Source of the DNA: Epiperipatus broadwayi
Taxonomy: Eukaryota > Onychophora > Udeonychophora > Euonychophora > Peripatidae
Assembly: GCA_028023455.1 (NCBI GenBank)
Contig: JAQFVV010000012.1
Span: 4,872,499-4,936,498 of the forward strand
Direction of reading: 5' to 3'
Length of the DNA stretch: 64,000 nucleotides
The notes beneath the pieces were generated by a model. That model saw only the letters and a list, made by a program, of their open reading frames with translations, was not told where the DNA came from and searched no databases. Positions 1 through 10,449 of this stretch are shown piece by piece. Within the stretch, counting starts at the first letter, position 1. Each line of letters starts with the position of its first letter. Made by a program: the position numbers and the translations under genes.

Positions 1-1440
1 TCCAATGAAAACAAATGTCATTACAATTTAGAAAATTCTGTTAAAATTATTTTCATACATTATGTTCAATTTTTAAATATTTTCAACTTCATTATTACAT
101 ATACAACATTCTGAATCCAAAAACCTTTCAGAATAATTGAATATGACTTGCAATTATATAAAATAAATTAAGGCTTGAAATATAAAATAAATTATTGCAT
201 CAACTATTGATAAATTGTGTCTGTTAAAAAGTTAAATTTAATGTCAATTCCAACATCTGTGTTTAAATTTAATAATGGAATTATTTTGTATCGATATGCA
301 GATATATAATACAACTTATGAAAATGTAGAAAATATTAAAACAATTCTGTGTATAAGTTTTCATTTTTTATTTTAACTAAATGTAAAAAGTTAATTAATG
401 TACTTAAACATTGTTTTTATTTAATATCTCAAATAATGAAACTGGTGTAATATATTAAAATCTTAATACAAGTAGTAATATATACAAATATAAATGCATA
501 TAGTTTTATATTGCATTTTTTTCAATATTTAGTTGAATTGTTACATATTTCTAGAAAAAATCAAATTATATTTATAGTTTTTCCAAAACATTCCAAATTT
601 AGTGATTACTAATAAAACTCAGATTAGCATATAATATATTTTGAATAGGATTTTTTTTTTGTTAAATGTTTGTAATCTATCATTAATAAGTTCATTTTTG
701 ATAATAATGTAATAATTATTTTAATATGTCAAATATTAAAGTAGCAAAGTCTACCATATATTTTCATATATATCAAACTATATAAGTATCAATAAGTAAA
801 TTTGTGGTAGATAAGTCAAAGAATAACCCTTCATCATTTGCTAAGTGTATTATCATAATAAACATTAGAAAACTAGTCTTCAGAACTGTATATAAACTTT
901 ATTTAGTTTATTATACTACTAAATGAGTTAGATAAGTTATTAAATGAATGACATTTTTTTTTGTTTCATAATTTTCTGCATGTAGTTTAATTACATATTA
1001 TAGAATAAAATTAACAAATTAATACATGAGTATTAGAAGAAAAGTAGTGCAAAAAAGTTTTTTATATAAAATTACATTATTCCATGTTAACTACATTAAC
1101 ATAATAACCATTAGTAAAGAATTTCAAACTGAATTAAATATTTAGAGATTCACAAAATAAATGAAGTCATATCAAAGTTAGTTTATATTTTCTAAGATAG
1201 CTGGAAAAGTCCTGAGAAATACAAAGTTAAATAACTATCAAGAATACACTAAAAGCAGTTTATTGAATTTTAGACTGTTTAAAATGGTTTTGATGGTACT
1301 TAGAAAAATTGGATAGTTGTAATTTTTTAAAAGATAAATAATCACCAATATACATATTTCATGCTAAACCAGCAATCATCAGTTGGTCCACATTACCATC
1401 TCTACACATATATGCTATAAGTGCTCAGATATATATTAAG
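1..1440. other. AT-rich DNA without recognisable gene
   Basis: Very AT-rich sequence with short (AT)n and poly-T runs. No open frame of protein-like composition, no tRNA-like promoter and no long repeat was seen on either strand. Confidence 0.6.
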
Positions 1441-1545
1441 ATAGCCAAACCTCTTACTTTAATGGACAGGCTTCAATCTACTCCACATTCCAACTGTCCA
1501 TCCAACTGAAAATCTGATGATGGAATGCTCGAAGGCATTTATATG

Positions 1546-1620
1546 ACATTACAATACTAGTCAAAAAACAAAATTTTACTAAAATTATTTGACCACCATC
1601 ATTTCATCTATTAACAAATA
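1546..1620 (+). repeat. ~75 bp PLE terminal module, left copy
   Basis: Contains ACAATACTAG and CAAAATTTTACTAAAATT and ends near TTCATCTATTAAC. Its reverse complement is at 2424-2496, and diverged versions lie at 5911-5995, 6179-6265 and 6269-6357, so it is a shared terminal module of one PLE family. Confidence 0.65.
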
Positions 1621-1631
1621 GACTTTTTCAA

Positions 1632-2195
1632 GTGAAATTCAATTATATATATACAAAACAAAATAACCTTCCCATCATTCACTTTAAAAATCAACTTCCT
1701 TTAACATCAAAGGGTGTCATGAGATTGATGGCATCAGATTCAAAAAAATTTATCATCAAAGTTTCTTTTATTCTTTTTTTCAATTCACTTTTTACACAAA
1801 AGATCATCTCTGCATTGTCAAATAATATTTCATTACTAAATAATTCAAAACAGTCAATTGATTGCAAATCTATTCATGGTGTAGTTTATAAGATTTCTTG
1901 CAGCTGTCATAAAATCTATATAGGTAAGAATAAATCAAATCTTAATGAAAAAGTTAAAGTTCATAAGAGTAGAATTAGAAATATATATTATAACTTAGCT
2001 TTGTATATTCATGAACTGAATACAGATCATAAAATATTCTGTGTCAATGCAGAAGTTATCTTTTATGCAAAAAGTAAATTAAAAAGGATAAAAAAACTTT
2101 GAGATATAGTTTTTTGAATCTGAAGCCACCAATTTCATGAAGACATCCTTTGACATAAAAAGGGAGTTAGTTTTTGAAATGAATGATAGGAAGAG
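1632..2195 (+). pseudogene. PLE polyprotein C-terminus with GIY-YIG endonuclease domain (broken)
   Basis: An open frame of 156 codons ends at 2102. Residues 83-98 hold the GIY-YIG signature in the form GVVYKISCSCHKIYIG. It is followed by LNEKVKVH, where families usually have an arginine in LxxRxxxH; here it is lysine. Two histidines (about 127 and 133) and a glutamate in NAEVI (about 141) sit where PLE nucleases have their HxxxxxH and acidic residues. The C-x-C pair at 90/92 fits the CCHH zinc-binding pattern described for PLE nucleases. After the stop the likeness continues in another frame (FLESEATNFMKT), so there is a frameshift near 2100. The first ATG is not a real start: the protein is the tail of a longer RT-EN polyprotein. 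The enzyme would nick target DNA during retrotransposition; this copy is very probably dead. Confidence 0.7.
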
Positions 2196-2423
2196 TATTT
2201 GTATATATATATGATCACTAGATGGAGCTTTACCAATAGCTCCTAAATAAGCTTTTGTTTACATAAACGCTGAGAGAGATAGAATCTCCAAATATCTCTT
2301 TCATTGTATCTCTTTTGTTGTCTCCAACCTTTAGACCATGGTTTTGAGTTAGTTGGCTTACGTCAGTAAAGGGTAGGAAGACCAGAAACTATATATATAT
2401 ATAGTTGAATTTTATTTGAAATG

Positions 2424-2496
2424 GTTTACTTGTTAATAAATGAAATTATGGTTGAAGAATTTTAGTAAAATTTTGTTTTTGTCTAGTATTGTAATG
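2424..2496 (-). repeat. ~75 bp PLE terminal module, inverted right copy
   Basis: Reverse complement of the module at 1546-1620, with GTTAATAAATGAAAT at the left and CTAGTATTGTAATGC at the right. It closes the PLE fragment as an inverted repeat. Confidence 0.65.
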
Positions 2497-2510
2497 CTAT
2501 ATAAATTTCT

Positions 2511-4202
2511 ATTTTATTTTGTATATATATGGAACCAAGTACACTAATTACAACATAAGGTTTAAAATTAGACATGTGAAACTTGGAAATATTTTACAAG
2601 TAATGAAAAATTTTATGTAAGTTTAGTAATTTTCAAGTAGCTATTCTATGGCCAACCTGACTAATATTCAATCGATATCTAGAAATTATTAACTAGAACA
2701 AGGTTTTTTTAAACATGTAATACACATATTCTCAAGGAATAACCCAGGATGCTTAGAGATACATGGGAGGGAAGGAAATGATTAATCATAGAAAAAATCA
2801 AATATATCATTTAATTAAGCTAATATATTTTAATGTAATCTGTGATGCTTGTACTTGAATTTGTTGTAAGATTTAACTTGTGAATGCAAATATACGAATA
2901 CTGTTTTATTATTCTACAAGTTTTTAATCTTTATAATACTGAATATTTATTTATAACAAATACATTTCAGATGCACGAAACACATAAATTTCAGATACAC
3001 GACTTACATTAATTATAAACATTTTGCCAATACAAAGGGGGGGGGGTACAATTTAATAGTACGGGTGCCAAGGATAAACAAATGGAAATAATTGGAACCA
3101 CTGAGCTGAGAATAAAATGAATGAGAATTCAGCTGGAAAAAATATAATCAGTATTAGTTGACCTTTTAGAGAGTTTTGTCTTCTATTAACTGTTTTGTTT
3201 TTTTTTTTTGTAGAAATCTGATTAGATTTTTAACGCGCAGTGGATTATTTAAATATATATGTATGTTTCACTTATAAATGTGTGGGGGTAAGGGTGAATG
3301 CTTGTGTGTGTGTATATAGAGAAAAAGAAATTCGAAAATGTAAACAAAGTTTATTTCTACTGCTACATATTTTTTGTCAATTTTTTTATTTTTATTTGGT
3401 TACATTTCTTACCGCCGTGTTCGACAAAAATTCCTTTGTTATTTAATTATTTTTTACACCATAGAAATTTTATTTATTTATTTTCAAACCTATCTGTTAA
3501 TACGGATTTTTTTTCTCCTTTCATTTCCCTTTTTTCAATTATGTTCGTTTGTTATTATTGTACAAATAAATATATATAACATTTTAAAAAATGTGTCTTA
3601 TTTATACTATTAAGATGATCACGTTTAGATATTACAGGTTATTTTTAATCAAAATTGTGTTTAGTTGAAACATCATTAATTAGATTATATCAGACGACTT
3701 AATAATCTCTCCCGTAACCTTCAACTATTCAAAATTATTAAGCTTTTAAAGAAAAGCTCTAAATTATCCTTCTTTTAATAAAATTAATTTATTTTATTTT
3801 TATTATTTTATGATTTAGTCAGATAGTGAATGAAGCCAGAAGATAAATTAGCAGCAGTAAAGTTGATTAAATGTTAAACGTAGATCTCATCTATTTTTCA
3901 ATAAAATTATCAGAAAAATCAAATATATGAAGTGTGTAACAAGCAGATAACTTTTTTAAAAAATTCTTGCTAATAAATTGCGACTATACTGAGACAAGAT
4001 TGCAATCTGTTTCAAATTATTTTTTCAACAATTGGAAACACATTATGTTTCAGTAGTAGAATTTTAAAAAAATCAAAAATTAAAGCATAGATTTAATCAT
4101 TTTTCATTTATACGTCTCTCTTTTTTACTTTCAAATTATATATATACTGTGTTTGACGTAGAATTTATTTTACTCAAAAACATTGATGCAAAAATCATCA
4201 GA
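2511..4202. other. AT-rich DNA, no gene; short simple repeats
   Basis: Holds a G run at about 3038-3046 and a TG/TA tract near 3303-3318. Three overlapping small open frames between 3240 and 3613 are hydrophobic and low-complexity, as chance frames in T-rich DNA are. Nothing else recognised. Confidence 0.55.
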
Positions 4203-4222
4203 TCCATACAAAAATGCATTGG

Positions 4223-4233
4223 TGGTCGAGAGG
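4223..4233 (+). promoter_or_regulatory. RNA polymerase III A box
   Basis: TGGTCGAGAGG matches the A-box consensus TRGYNNARNGG at every position. Confidence 0.75.
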
Positions 4234-4277
4234 TCAGCGCGACTGCCTTGCACTTGCAGGCAGTTGCCCGGGTTGCG

Positions 4278-4288
4278 GGTTCGCGTCC
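4278..4288 (+). promoter_or_regulatory. RNA polymerase III B box
   Basis: GGTTCGCGTCC differs from the consensus GGTTCRANNCC at a single position. It lies 55 bp downstream of the A box, a normal tRNA-type spacing. Confidence 0.7.
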
Positions 4289-4402
4289 CGGCCGATGCTA
4301 TGACCCTTAAAAATATATATATATAAATAAGTAAGGGTTTTATTGTTTAATGACTATTTCTCAGAAAATAGTGCAATGCTAAGCAGCAAAGTAATAGAGT
4401 GA

Positions 4403-4496
4403 TTTTTTTTTTCATGTGTCAAAGCATCGGTCGGAAAGCGAACCCGGGACAACTGCTTGTAAGGCGGATGTGCTGACCACTCGACCACCAACGCTT
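4403..4496 (-). mobile_element. tRNA-headed SINE, minus strand, diverged
   Basis: Read on the minus strand: AGCGTTGG, an A-box-like TGGTCGAGTGG, GGGTTCGCTT as B-box region, CCGATGCT, then TTTGACACATG and a poly-A tail (poly-T at 4403-4412). It is a clearly diverged relative of the head at 4216, placed tail to tail with it about 100 bp away. The B box has several mismatches. The arms of this pair could form a loose hairpin. Confidence 0.7.
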
Positions 4497-4599
4497 GAAA
4501 TCTTTAGACTTAACCGAGCTTGTTGCCATTATTCTACCCTGCACAAATAAAAATAGTACATGAGTTAGATGAAAAAGGAAATATTATTACCTTCATTAT

Positions 4600-5645
4600 T
4601 TTCAGCTATGATTAATCAACTGCAGGATAACGATCTCTCCAAGTTCAATCTAATTTCTCCAATCCATAGTCTCTCTTCTGCATATTACTCCAGCAAATCT
4701 TCATCTCATCTGATCATCTTTCATATAATCTTTTTGTATGTTTATTTTACAATCTCTCTTGAGATCCAGTTTATGTCTTTGATTATCCTTGTAATATCTT
4801 TTCATTCCACTCTTTTAGATTTTTCCAATGATATATAATTAGTATTCATTTGTTCTCTCATTCAATTATGCCACTTTCATTTTTTTGTTTGTATTTCCAA
4901 TATATTTTTCTTCATACTTCAATGGGATATATAGAATTTTCATATTGCTTTTTTATTAAGTCTCCCAGTCTCAAATACACACATAAAAAGTGATATAATA
5001 TACATGCATTAAAAATATTCTTTTTCAAACAAATAGGTATATTTTTAAAAAATAAGTTATTTCTACCAAAAGCATTAAGTTTAATTTTATAATTATTTTT
5101 TATCTATACTAAGAAATTTTAGTTAATTAACTTCTTACTTCTTACTCATAATTGTTGCTGTTTATTGTCATTTGCTGACTAAAACTAATGAATATTAATT
5201 GTTTGTTTGGTTTTTTTTTTGTGTGTGTTTAGCATTAGATCTATTTTTTATATTTATCTGATAATTCTTGTAATCTTCTTTAAAGTCTGAAGTAAGATTT
5301 GTAAAAACAACTGCATCACATTCAAAATCCATTTAATCAATTTTCATTTATTTTTATTTTCTTAAAAATATCGACAAAATACTTCTTATATTTTAATCAC
5401 TGAAAAAATTCTTATAGAATCAAATGCCTTTTCATAATCCACAAATCCCAGAATAATTGCTACTCTTATACACTTGGTTCTTTTAATAATTTTTTTAAAT
5501 ATTTGATTATGATCTATAGCGCTAAAACCATTTATAAATTCATCTTATTTTTGGTTGGTTTAAATTCAAAGTTTATTATAAATAGGTTGTGATTATTTGG
5601 TAAATAATGTGAATAAAACTAATAGAAAACTGATAGGATAAAAAT
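4600..5645 (-). mobile_element. Decayed RTE-type LINE copy, minus strand
   Basis: Compared with the long RTE copy at 53-55.6 kb, the minus strand here matches the 3' end (4605-4850, starting near CAACTGCAGGATAACG), the middle (TTATTTCTACCAAAAGC at about 5058) and the central reverse transcriptase (about 5260-5645, including ATAGAATCAAATGCC at 5417). Order and orientation agree with one element carrying internal deletions. It has no usable frame; an antisense open frame at 4569-4838 is a by-product. Probably the oldest RTE copy in the window. Confidence 0.7.
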
Positions 5646-5910
5646 TTCTATATATATATTGCAACGGAAATAAAAATAATCCAAACCATTTTGGTAACTG
5701 AATGAATAATCTAGATAAAATCTATTTCCTTACCACTCCTCATTGGGATAATCATTCTCAACGGATCAATAGTTTTAGATCAATTATCAATAACCATGTA
5801 AGCAGTTTTATATCCCAATTGGACAAATCACTCTGCAACTAACTGCTTTACTCTCTAATATATATATATAACCAAAACTGTCTAATACTATACTAGCAAA
5901 AATAAAAATG

Positions 5911-6540
5911 CAAAACCATGAAACAATACAATACTAGATTAAATCCAAAATTTTACCAAAATCCTTACACAACCATGGTTTCATCTACTACAAATACATT
6001 TTACCATTAACATAAGTGCAAGTGATATATGTATATGGTTACATAATGGAAATACCACATACTATTATAAATAATGTATCAAATGAGGTTCAAACTAGGT
6101 ATGATTATAAGTAGGTATCCAATGTAACTTCATCTAGGTTTAGAGAGCCTAGTGGCACTCAGATATATATATATATATGCAAAACCATGAAACAATACAA
6201 TACTAGATTAAATCCAAAATTTTACCAAAATCCTTACACAAACATGATTTCATCTACTACAAATAGGTCTATTTGTAGTAGATCAAACCATGGTTGTGTA
6301 AGGATTTTGGTAAAATTTTGGATTTAATCTAGTATTGTATTGTTTCATGGTTTTGCATATATATATATATCTGGGTGCCACTAGGCTCTCTAAACCTAGA
6401 TGAAGTTACATTGGATACCTACTTATAATCATACCTAGTTTGAACCTCATTTGATACATTATTTATAATAGTATGTGGTATTTCCATTATGTAACCATAT
6501 ACATATATCACTTGCACTTATGTTAATGATAAAATGTCCG
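5911..6540. repeat. Near-perfect ~540 bp palindrome plus a direct copy of its core module
   Basis: Arms of about 268 bp (5998-6266 and 6269-6537) are almost exact reverse complements around a 2 bp centre (AAATAG-GT-CTATTT at 6261-6274). An ~85 bp module beginning GCAAAACCATGAAAC occurs at 5911-5995 (plus), 6179-6265 (plus) and 6269-6357 (minus). The module is related to the PLE module at 1546-1620. The outer arm portions contain CCTAGTGGCACTCAGATAT and its complement. Likely PLE-derived terminal repeats in inverted order. No protein is coded. Confidence 0.8.
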
Positions 6541-8600
6541 CATTATTCTCTAATTGTGCAAATAAATTATTATACAAATAGTTTAACATCATAAAACCTT
6601 TTAATTCATATTTCATAATTTAATGTTATAACTCCTTCAATCTCATATTTAATAATATTACAAGTTTTACTAGCTCATATTTAATACTATAGATTATCGA
6701 TGATAATCATATTCTTTATGCTGGATCAGAATTAACAAACAAATAAAGTGAATATTATTGTGGGTATGGCCATTTAATACATTTATTTAGACTATTTATT
6801 AATTAAGAAAATAATGATGATAATGATGGCAAAATTTATAATTATTTACCAAAATAATTATTACATATTTAAACTATGTTTTATGATTGAAATCCACCAG
6901 TGATGATGATGACAAAACTAGTTTCACAAGATAATAATTAACTCTAAGAAATATATAAACTTCTTTAATAAAAAAAAAATTCAATTTTATTATTGGTTAG
7001 TCATCAATATACAAAAAGAAAATTTACATAATTAATAATAAAAAGTAGTTACATTCAAATAATAATAATAACCAAAAGTCGTCCCCCCTTCCCCTTAATG
7101 AAACTTAAACTCAATCGTTAATATCATATAGCATGATATGTGGAAGTTCATATCTCTAGCGAGTGAATAGAAATCTTATATTATGGAAAATTTTAATATT
7201 ATAAATAAACACCCGATGCATGCACATACTCGCATATTGTATATAAAATATTTTTTTATGTTTATAAACTTAAAGTAATAATCGAGAAATAGATGGAGAA
7301 AAAGTTTAGTGAAATAATAAAGATAGGAATATTCAAAAAAAGATCTGTTCCTAAGTTGTTCATCTCAATTTCCATTACTCTAGGCTACTAATTACTTTAA
7401 AATCTATTTCTCATTAGACCATCTTTCTATCCTCATCGATTTGTACATTCATGCTCAACACATATTCATGTAAGCATATATGTATAACTAGGTGTGGGTT
7501 ATATCCCATTATCAATAAATCTTGTGTTTAACCTTTATACATGATAAGAGTAACCTATTTTTCATGATACCTGAATTAATACATAATAAAAACATTTTAT
7601 AAAAAAAGAATATATATATATAAATGAATTACATGTAATGGTAAACAAATAGCACATTAATATTTTGATAAAGTCAATATTCATCATTATTAAAAAACTC
7701 TTTTAATAATTGATTCTTATTTTAATACTTGAGAGAGAGAGGGGGGAGTTTATAATTCTTCCCTCTGTTTATTGCGATGATAATGATGATGTTGCACAGA
7801 TTGCATTTCTTTACAGAATACTATTTTAATATTGTGATGGGTTCTTAATTTCTTCCTTTTTTCTGTTGTAGGCTTGCTAATAGATAAATGAATATTTTCT
7901 ACTATAGATATATATTACTAGCATTTTACTTGGAGTTTAATGGAAATCCACCAACAGCATAGGTGAAGCATTCAGAGTCATTTTTAGTTTGGAGATCAAC
8001 CATAGGATGCTATTTGTTAACTTCTTTTTTCAAATTTAACTCTTGCAGTGTGCATAGAGTTCTTTGGACTTGTCAGTAGGACCATCCAACAAAATATCTT
8101 TTCTACCCCTCCTTACTGCTGTTACATACATTTTATAACATTATCCCTCTTTTTAATAAAAAAAATTTTAGTATTATTGCTGAAACAACTTTTTTTTCAA
8201 AACCATGATGCTGTTTTGTAATTTTGAGACTTTTCCCCCCTCCTCCATGCTTCCTTTCCCATTTTCTATTGTATTTTCTTATATTATCATTAACTATTTT
8301 TGTAACATTTTGTAAAATTCATATTTATTTTTTTTATTATGCCACTTTTAGATATTATCATATTCTCTCTTTTCTTCATATAATGTCTTCTTGCAGTTAA
8401 AAATGTATTGTTGAATTTTTGTTTCTTTTATAAGAGTTATCTGTATATTAATTCTTTATAGAGTATCAGTTATTTTCTTATTGATAGAAGTCAAGTTTAA
8501 ACTATCTCCAAAATATATCAATATTTTAAAACAATATGCAAAATCCAATGCAGTATTTCTGAAGATTATAAATATAAACTATTAATATTGTCCTTAATTG
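6541..8600. other. AT-rich DNA, no gene recognised
   Basis: Contains ATGATGATAATGATG-like runs near 6811-6830 and a GA/G run at about 7731-7748. No protein signature or paired repeat seen. Confidence 0.55.
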
Positions 8601-8619
8601 TTATATCCATATCTCATTA

Positions 8620-10050
8620 ATCAATGTTCAATTCCATTGTTGAATCTATTGCAAACTTGTGCAATAACAGGCAGACCCATAGGCCAACCTTTATACATTT
8701 TATAATATCCAGACCTTCAGAAGAAGCAACAGTATTATCATTAAAAAATTTTAAAGAATCAATAGCAAATTTTATCACATATTTACAAACACCTTTACTT
8801 TTTAATGGATGTTCAATTATTTTTATAGTATTCACTTTATTTTATATACATTTCTGTCACATCTATTGAAGCAGTAACACCGTTTTCATTAATCACTATA
8901 TTATTAATTTTCTCTATAAAATCAAAAGATGAAGCAATAGTATTACCTCCAAATCCTAAAAACTCTTGTAATAGTTTGCAAATATATTTATAAGTTTGAT
9001 ATATAAATGAACAACCAAAATCAATCATAATTCACAAAGGATTATCTTCTTTATGTAACTTTATATTTGGAAAAATAGAGAGCATATAGTGCAGAAAGGA
9101 TATATCCTATAGTGCACATTATTACTTAAAGCTTTATTTTTAACTTTTTAAAAATATTATTAATACATTTTATTCTCTGACCATCCATATTACATTTTTC
9201 AATAAAAAATAAACCATGTTTATTTATTTGCATGTTAACTTTCTTAATATACTGACATTTCATCATTAAACACATCTGCATCTTGTTATCTTCTTTCAAA
9301 CAAATCATGTTAAACACATCTGTATTCCTTTATTGTTGTTCAAACAAATATCGTTTTTCAGCTTCTGTTTAAATTCCAAAGTAGCCAGTTCCTATGAATT
9401 TTTATATATAATTATCTTAAATTTATGACAATTAATCTTTTTGATAATTTCATCAACAATATGACTATCACCAGGAATCATTTTAAATAAATTTTGGACA
9501 GCTCAAATTAATACCAAATTATAATCATCCCAAGTAACACCAACATATTTAGATCCATGATTTAAAATGTATTTCTGGATCAAATTTATCTTTTTATTTA
9601 AAAAATTAACACAATTCATATCATTATAAGTTTGTGGATATTGCTTATTAAATAAAAAATCAATTTTCTTCTCAAATTTATTATGTAATTTGAGTTCAAC
9701 TAATTTAAATCCATTTTCACAAACATTTTTATATTCATCCCAGTCATATCATTCATTTAAAATTATTAAATGTTCAATTTCTTTCAAATACTTCTGAATA
9801 TCAAAAAGTTTTTTCTTACATTTCTTAACTATATCATTTAAAATTATTGATTTTAATTTCTCCATACGTCTTGGTGCTAAATTTATACTACTGTTATATT
9901 TTATATTGTAACAATTCAGAAATACATGATAAACTTTACAATCCTAAAAAAACAGTTTGCATTTAAGTTTAATATTTTTTTTACATTGCTTCCACCACTC
10001 CTTAATGATCCATCATTTCTTAATGTCACTTAAATTCATTACATATAAAA
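8620..10050 (-). pseudogene. PLE polyprotein, N-terminus and first half of reverse transcriptase (inverted, broken)
   Basis: Minus-strand pieces in order: a basic N-terminal region (10050-9350); a block at 9317-9126 resembling the PLE ADKGN...VVMD...Y segment, followed by NMDGQRIKCINNIFKKLK; then DFGCSFIYQTYKYICKLL (about 9025-8970); then GVTASIDVTEMYIKI (about 8890), the first aspartate motif of the reverse transcriptase; then KFAIDSLKFFNDN and, in a shifted frame, GWPMGLPVIAQVCN at about 8660-8640, the RT motif normally written G-x-P-M-G-S-P-L. Several stops and frame changes separate the blocks, so it makes no protein. It ends abruptly just after this motif; the continuation is on the plus strand from about 10450. 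Confidence 0.65.
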
Positions 10051-10059
10051 AAAGTAATA

Positions 10060-10447
10060 CAAATAAGATGTTCATTAATTAAAAACTATTGTAATAATAA
10101 AAATAATAAATAAAATCGTAATTAACTATTATATACAGTCTTTCAATCTGCAGAAGTACTTTCAATTAATTCCTTAACCCTCCTCAACTGCTATTAAATT
10201 CAAAAAACATAACAAAAGCAAACATCATCAAATCAAATCCCATGAATCCTGAATTTTAACATTAACAGTTTGTCTATTAATTATATTCATTTTAGTTCTA
10301 TTTATTAAAATTACTTCTTAATTTTTTTTATTATGGTTTCTCTCTTCATGAAGATCTTAAATTTTCAATATCAAACTTAAATTTATATTTACAGGTCCTT
10401 TTATGATCCAAGAAAACTGAAACAGTCATTAAATCATTATTTTTAAA
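10060..10447 (-). repeat. PLE terminal repeat (5' pLTR), minus strand
   Basis: Reverse complement of 11640-12020: shared blocks include CAGTTTTCTTGGATCAT, GAGGAGGGTTAAGGAATTAA, GATTGAAAGACTGTATATA and ACAATAGTTTTTAATTAATG. It overlaps the very end of the GIY-YIG coding region. On the minus strand it lies directly upstream of the PLE N-terminus, as a 5' terminal repeat should. Confidence 0.75.
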
Positions 10448-10449
10448 GA

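Larger units (their letters stand above)
1441..2510 (+). mobile_element. Truncated Penelope-like element (PLE) bounded by an inverted module
   Basis: The segment carries the C-terminal GIY-YIG part of a PLE polyprotein, bracketed by inverted copies of a ~75 bp module at about 1546-1620 (plus) and 2424-2496 (minus). PLEs are retroelements with a reverse transcriptase followed by a GIY-YIG endonuclease; they often carry terminal repeats (pLTRs) in direct or inverted order. The reverse transcriptase is missing, so this copy is 5'-truncated. A sequence near 2333-2390 containing GACCATGGTTTTG and ending in CCAGAAACTA resembles pLTR sequence found elsewhere in the window. The outer limits are approximate; I saw no target duplication. 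Confidence 0.65.
4216..4313 (+). mobile_element. tRNA-headed SINE, plus strand
   Basis: The 84 bp head (4216-4299) folds like a tRNA: GCATTGG at the 5' end pairs with CCGATGC at the 3' end over seven positions (one G-T pair). It has a D-arm-like GTC/GAC pair, a CTGCCT/AGGCAG arm and a T arm. It is followed by ATGACCCTTAAAAAT and an (AT)n tract. The head is identical over all 84 bp to the SINE at 51467-51550. There is no SINE body beyond the tRNA part and a ~10 bp linker. I found no clear target duplication here. It could be called a tRNA pseudogene, but the A-rich tail and the duplicated sister copy favour a SINE. Confidence 0.75.

Noticed and set aside
1512-1535. Hammerhead-like CTGATGA...CGAA near the PLE module
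   Set aside because: Helix II cannot form properly and no GAAA/helix III/cleavage triplet follows, unlike the motif at 48.3 kb.
3240-3613. Three overlapping small proteins
   Set aside because: Composition is F/Y/I/L-rich as expected from T-rich DNA; no motif and no supporting signal.
4216-4299. Functional tRNA gene
   Set aside because: The acceptor stem and promoters are good, but the anticodon arm has a 9-base loop with no clear anticodon, the T stem has a mismatch, and the identical copy at 51467 carries a poly-A tail and a target duplication. SINE is the better reading.
4569-4838. 89-codon plus-strand protein
   Set aside because: It is the antisense of the decayed RTE copy on the minus strand.
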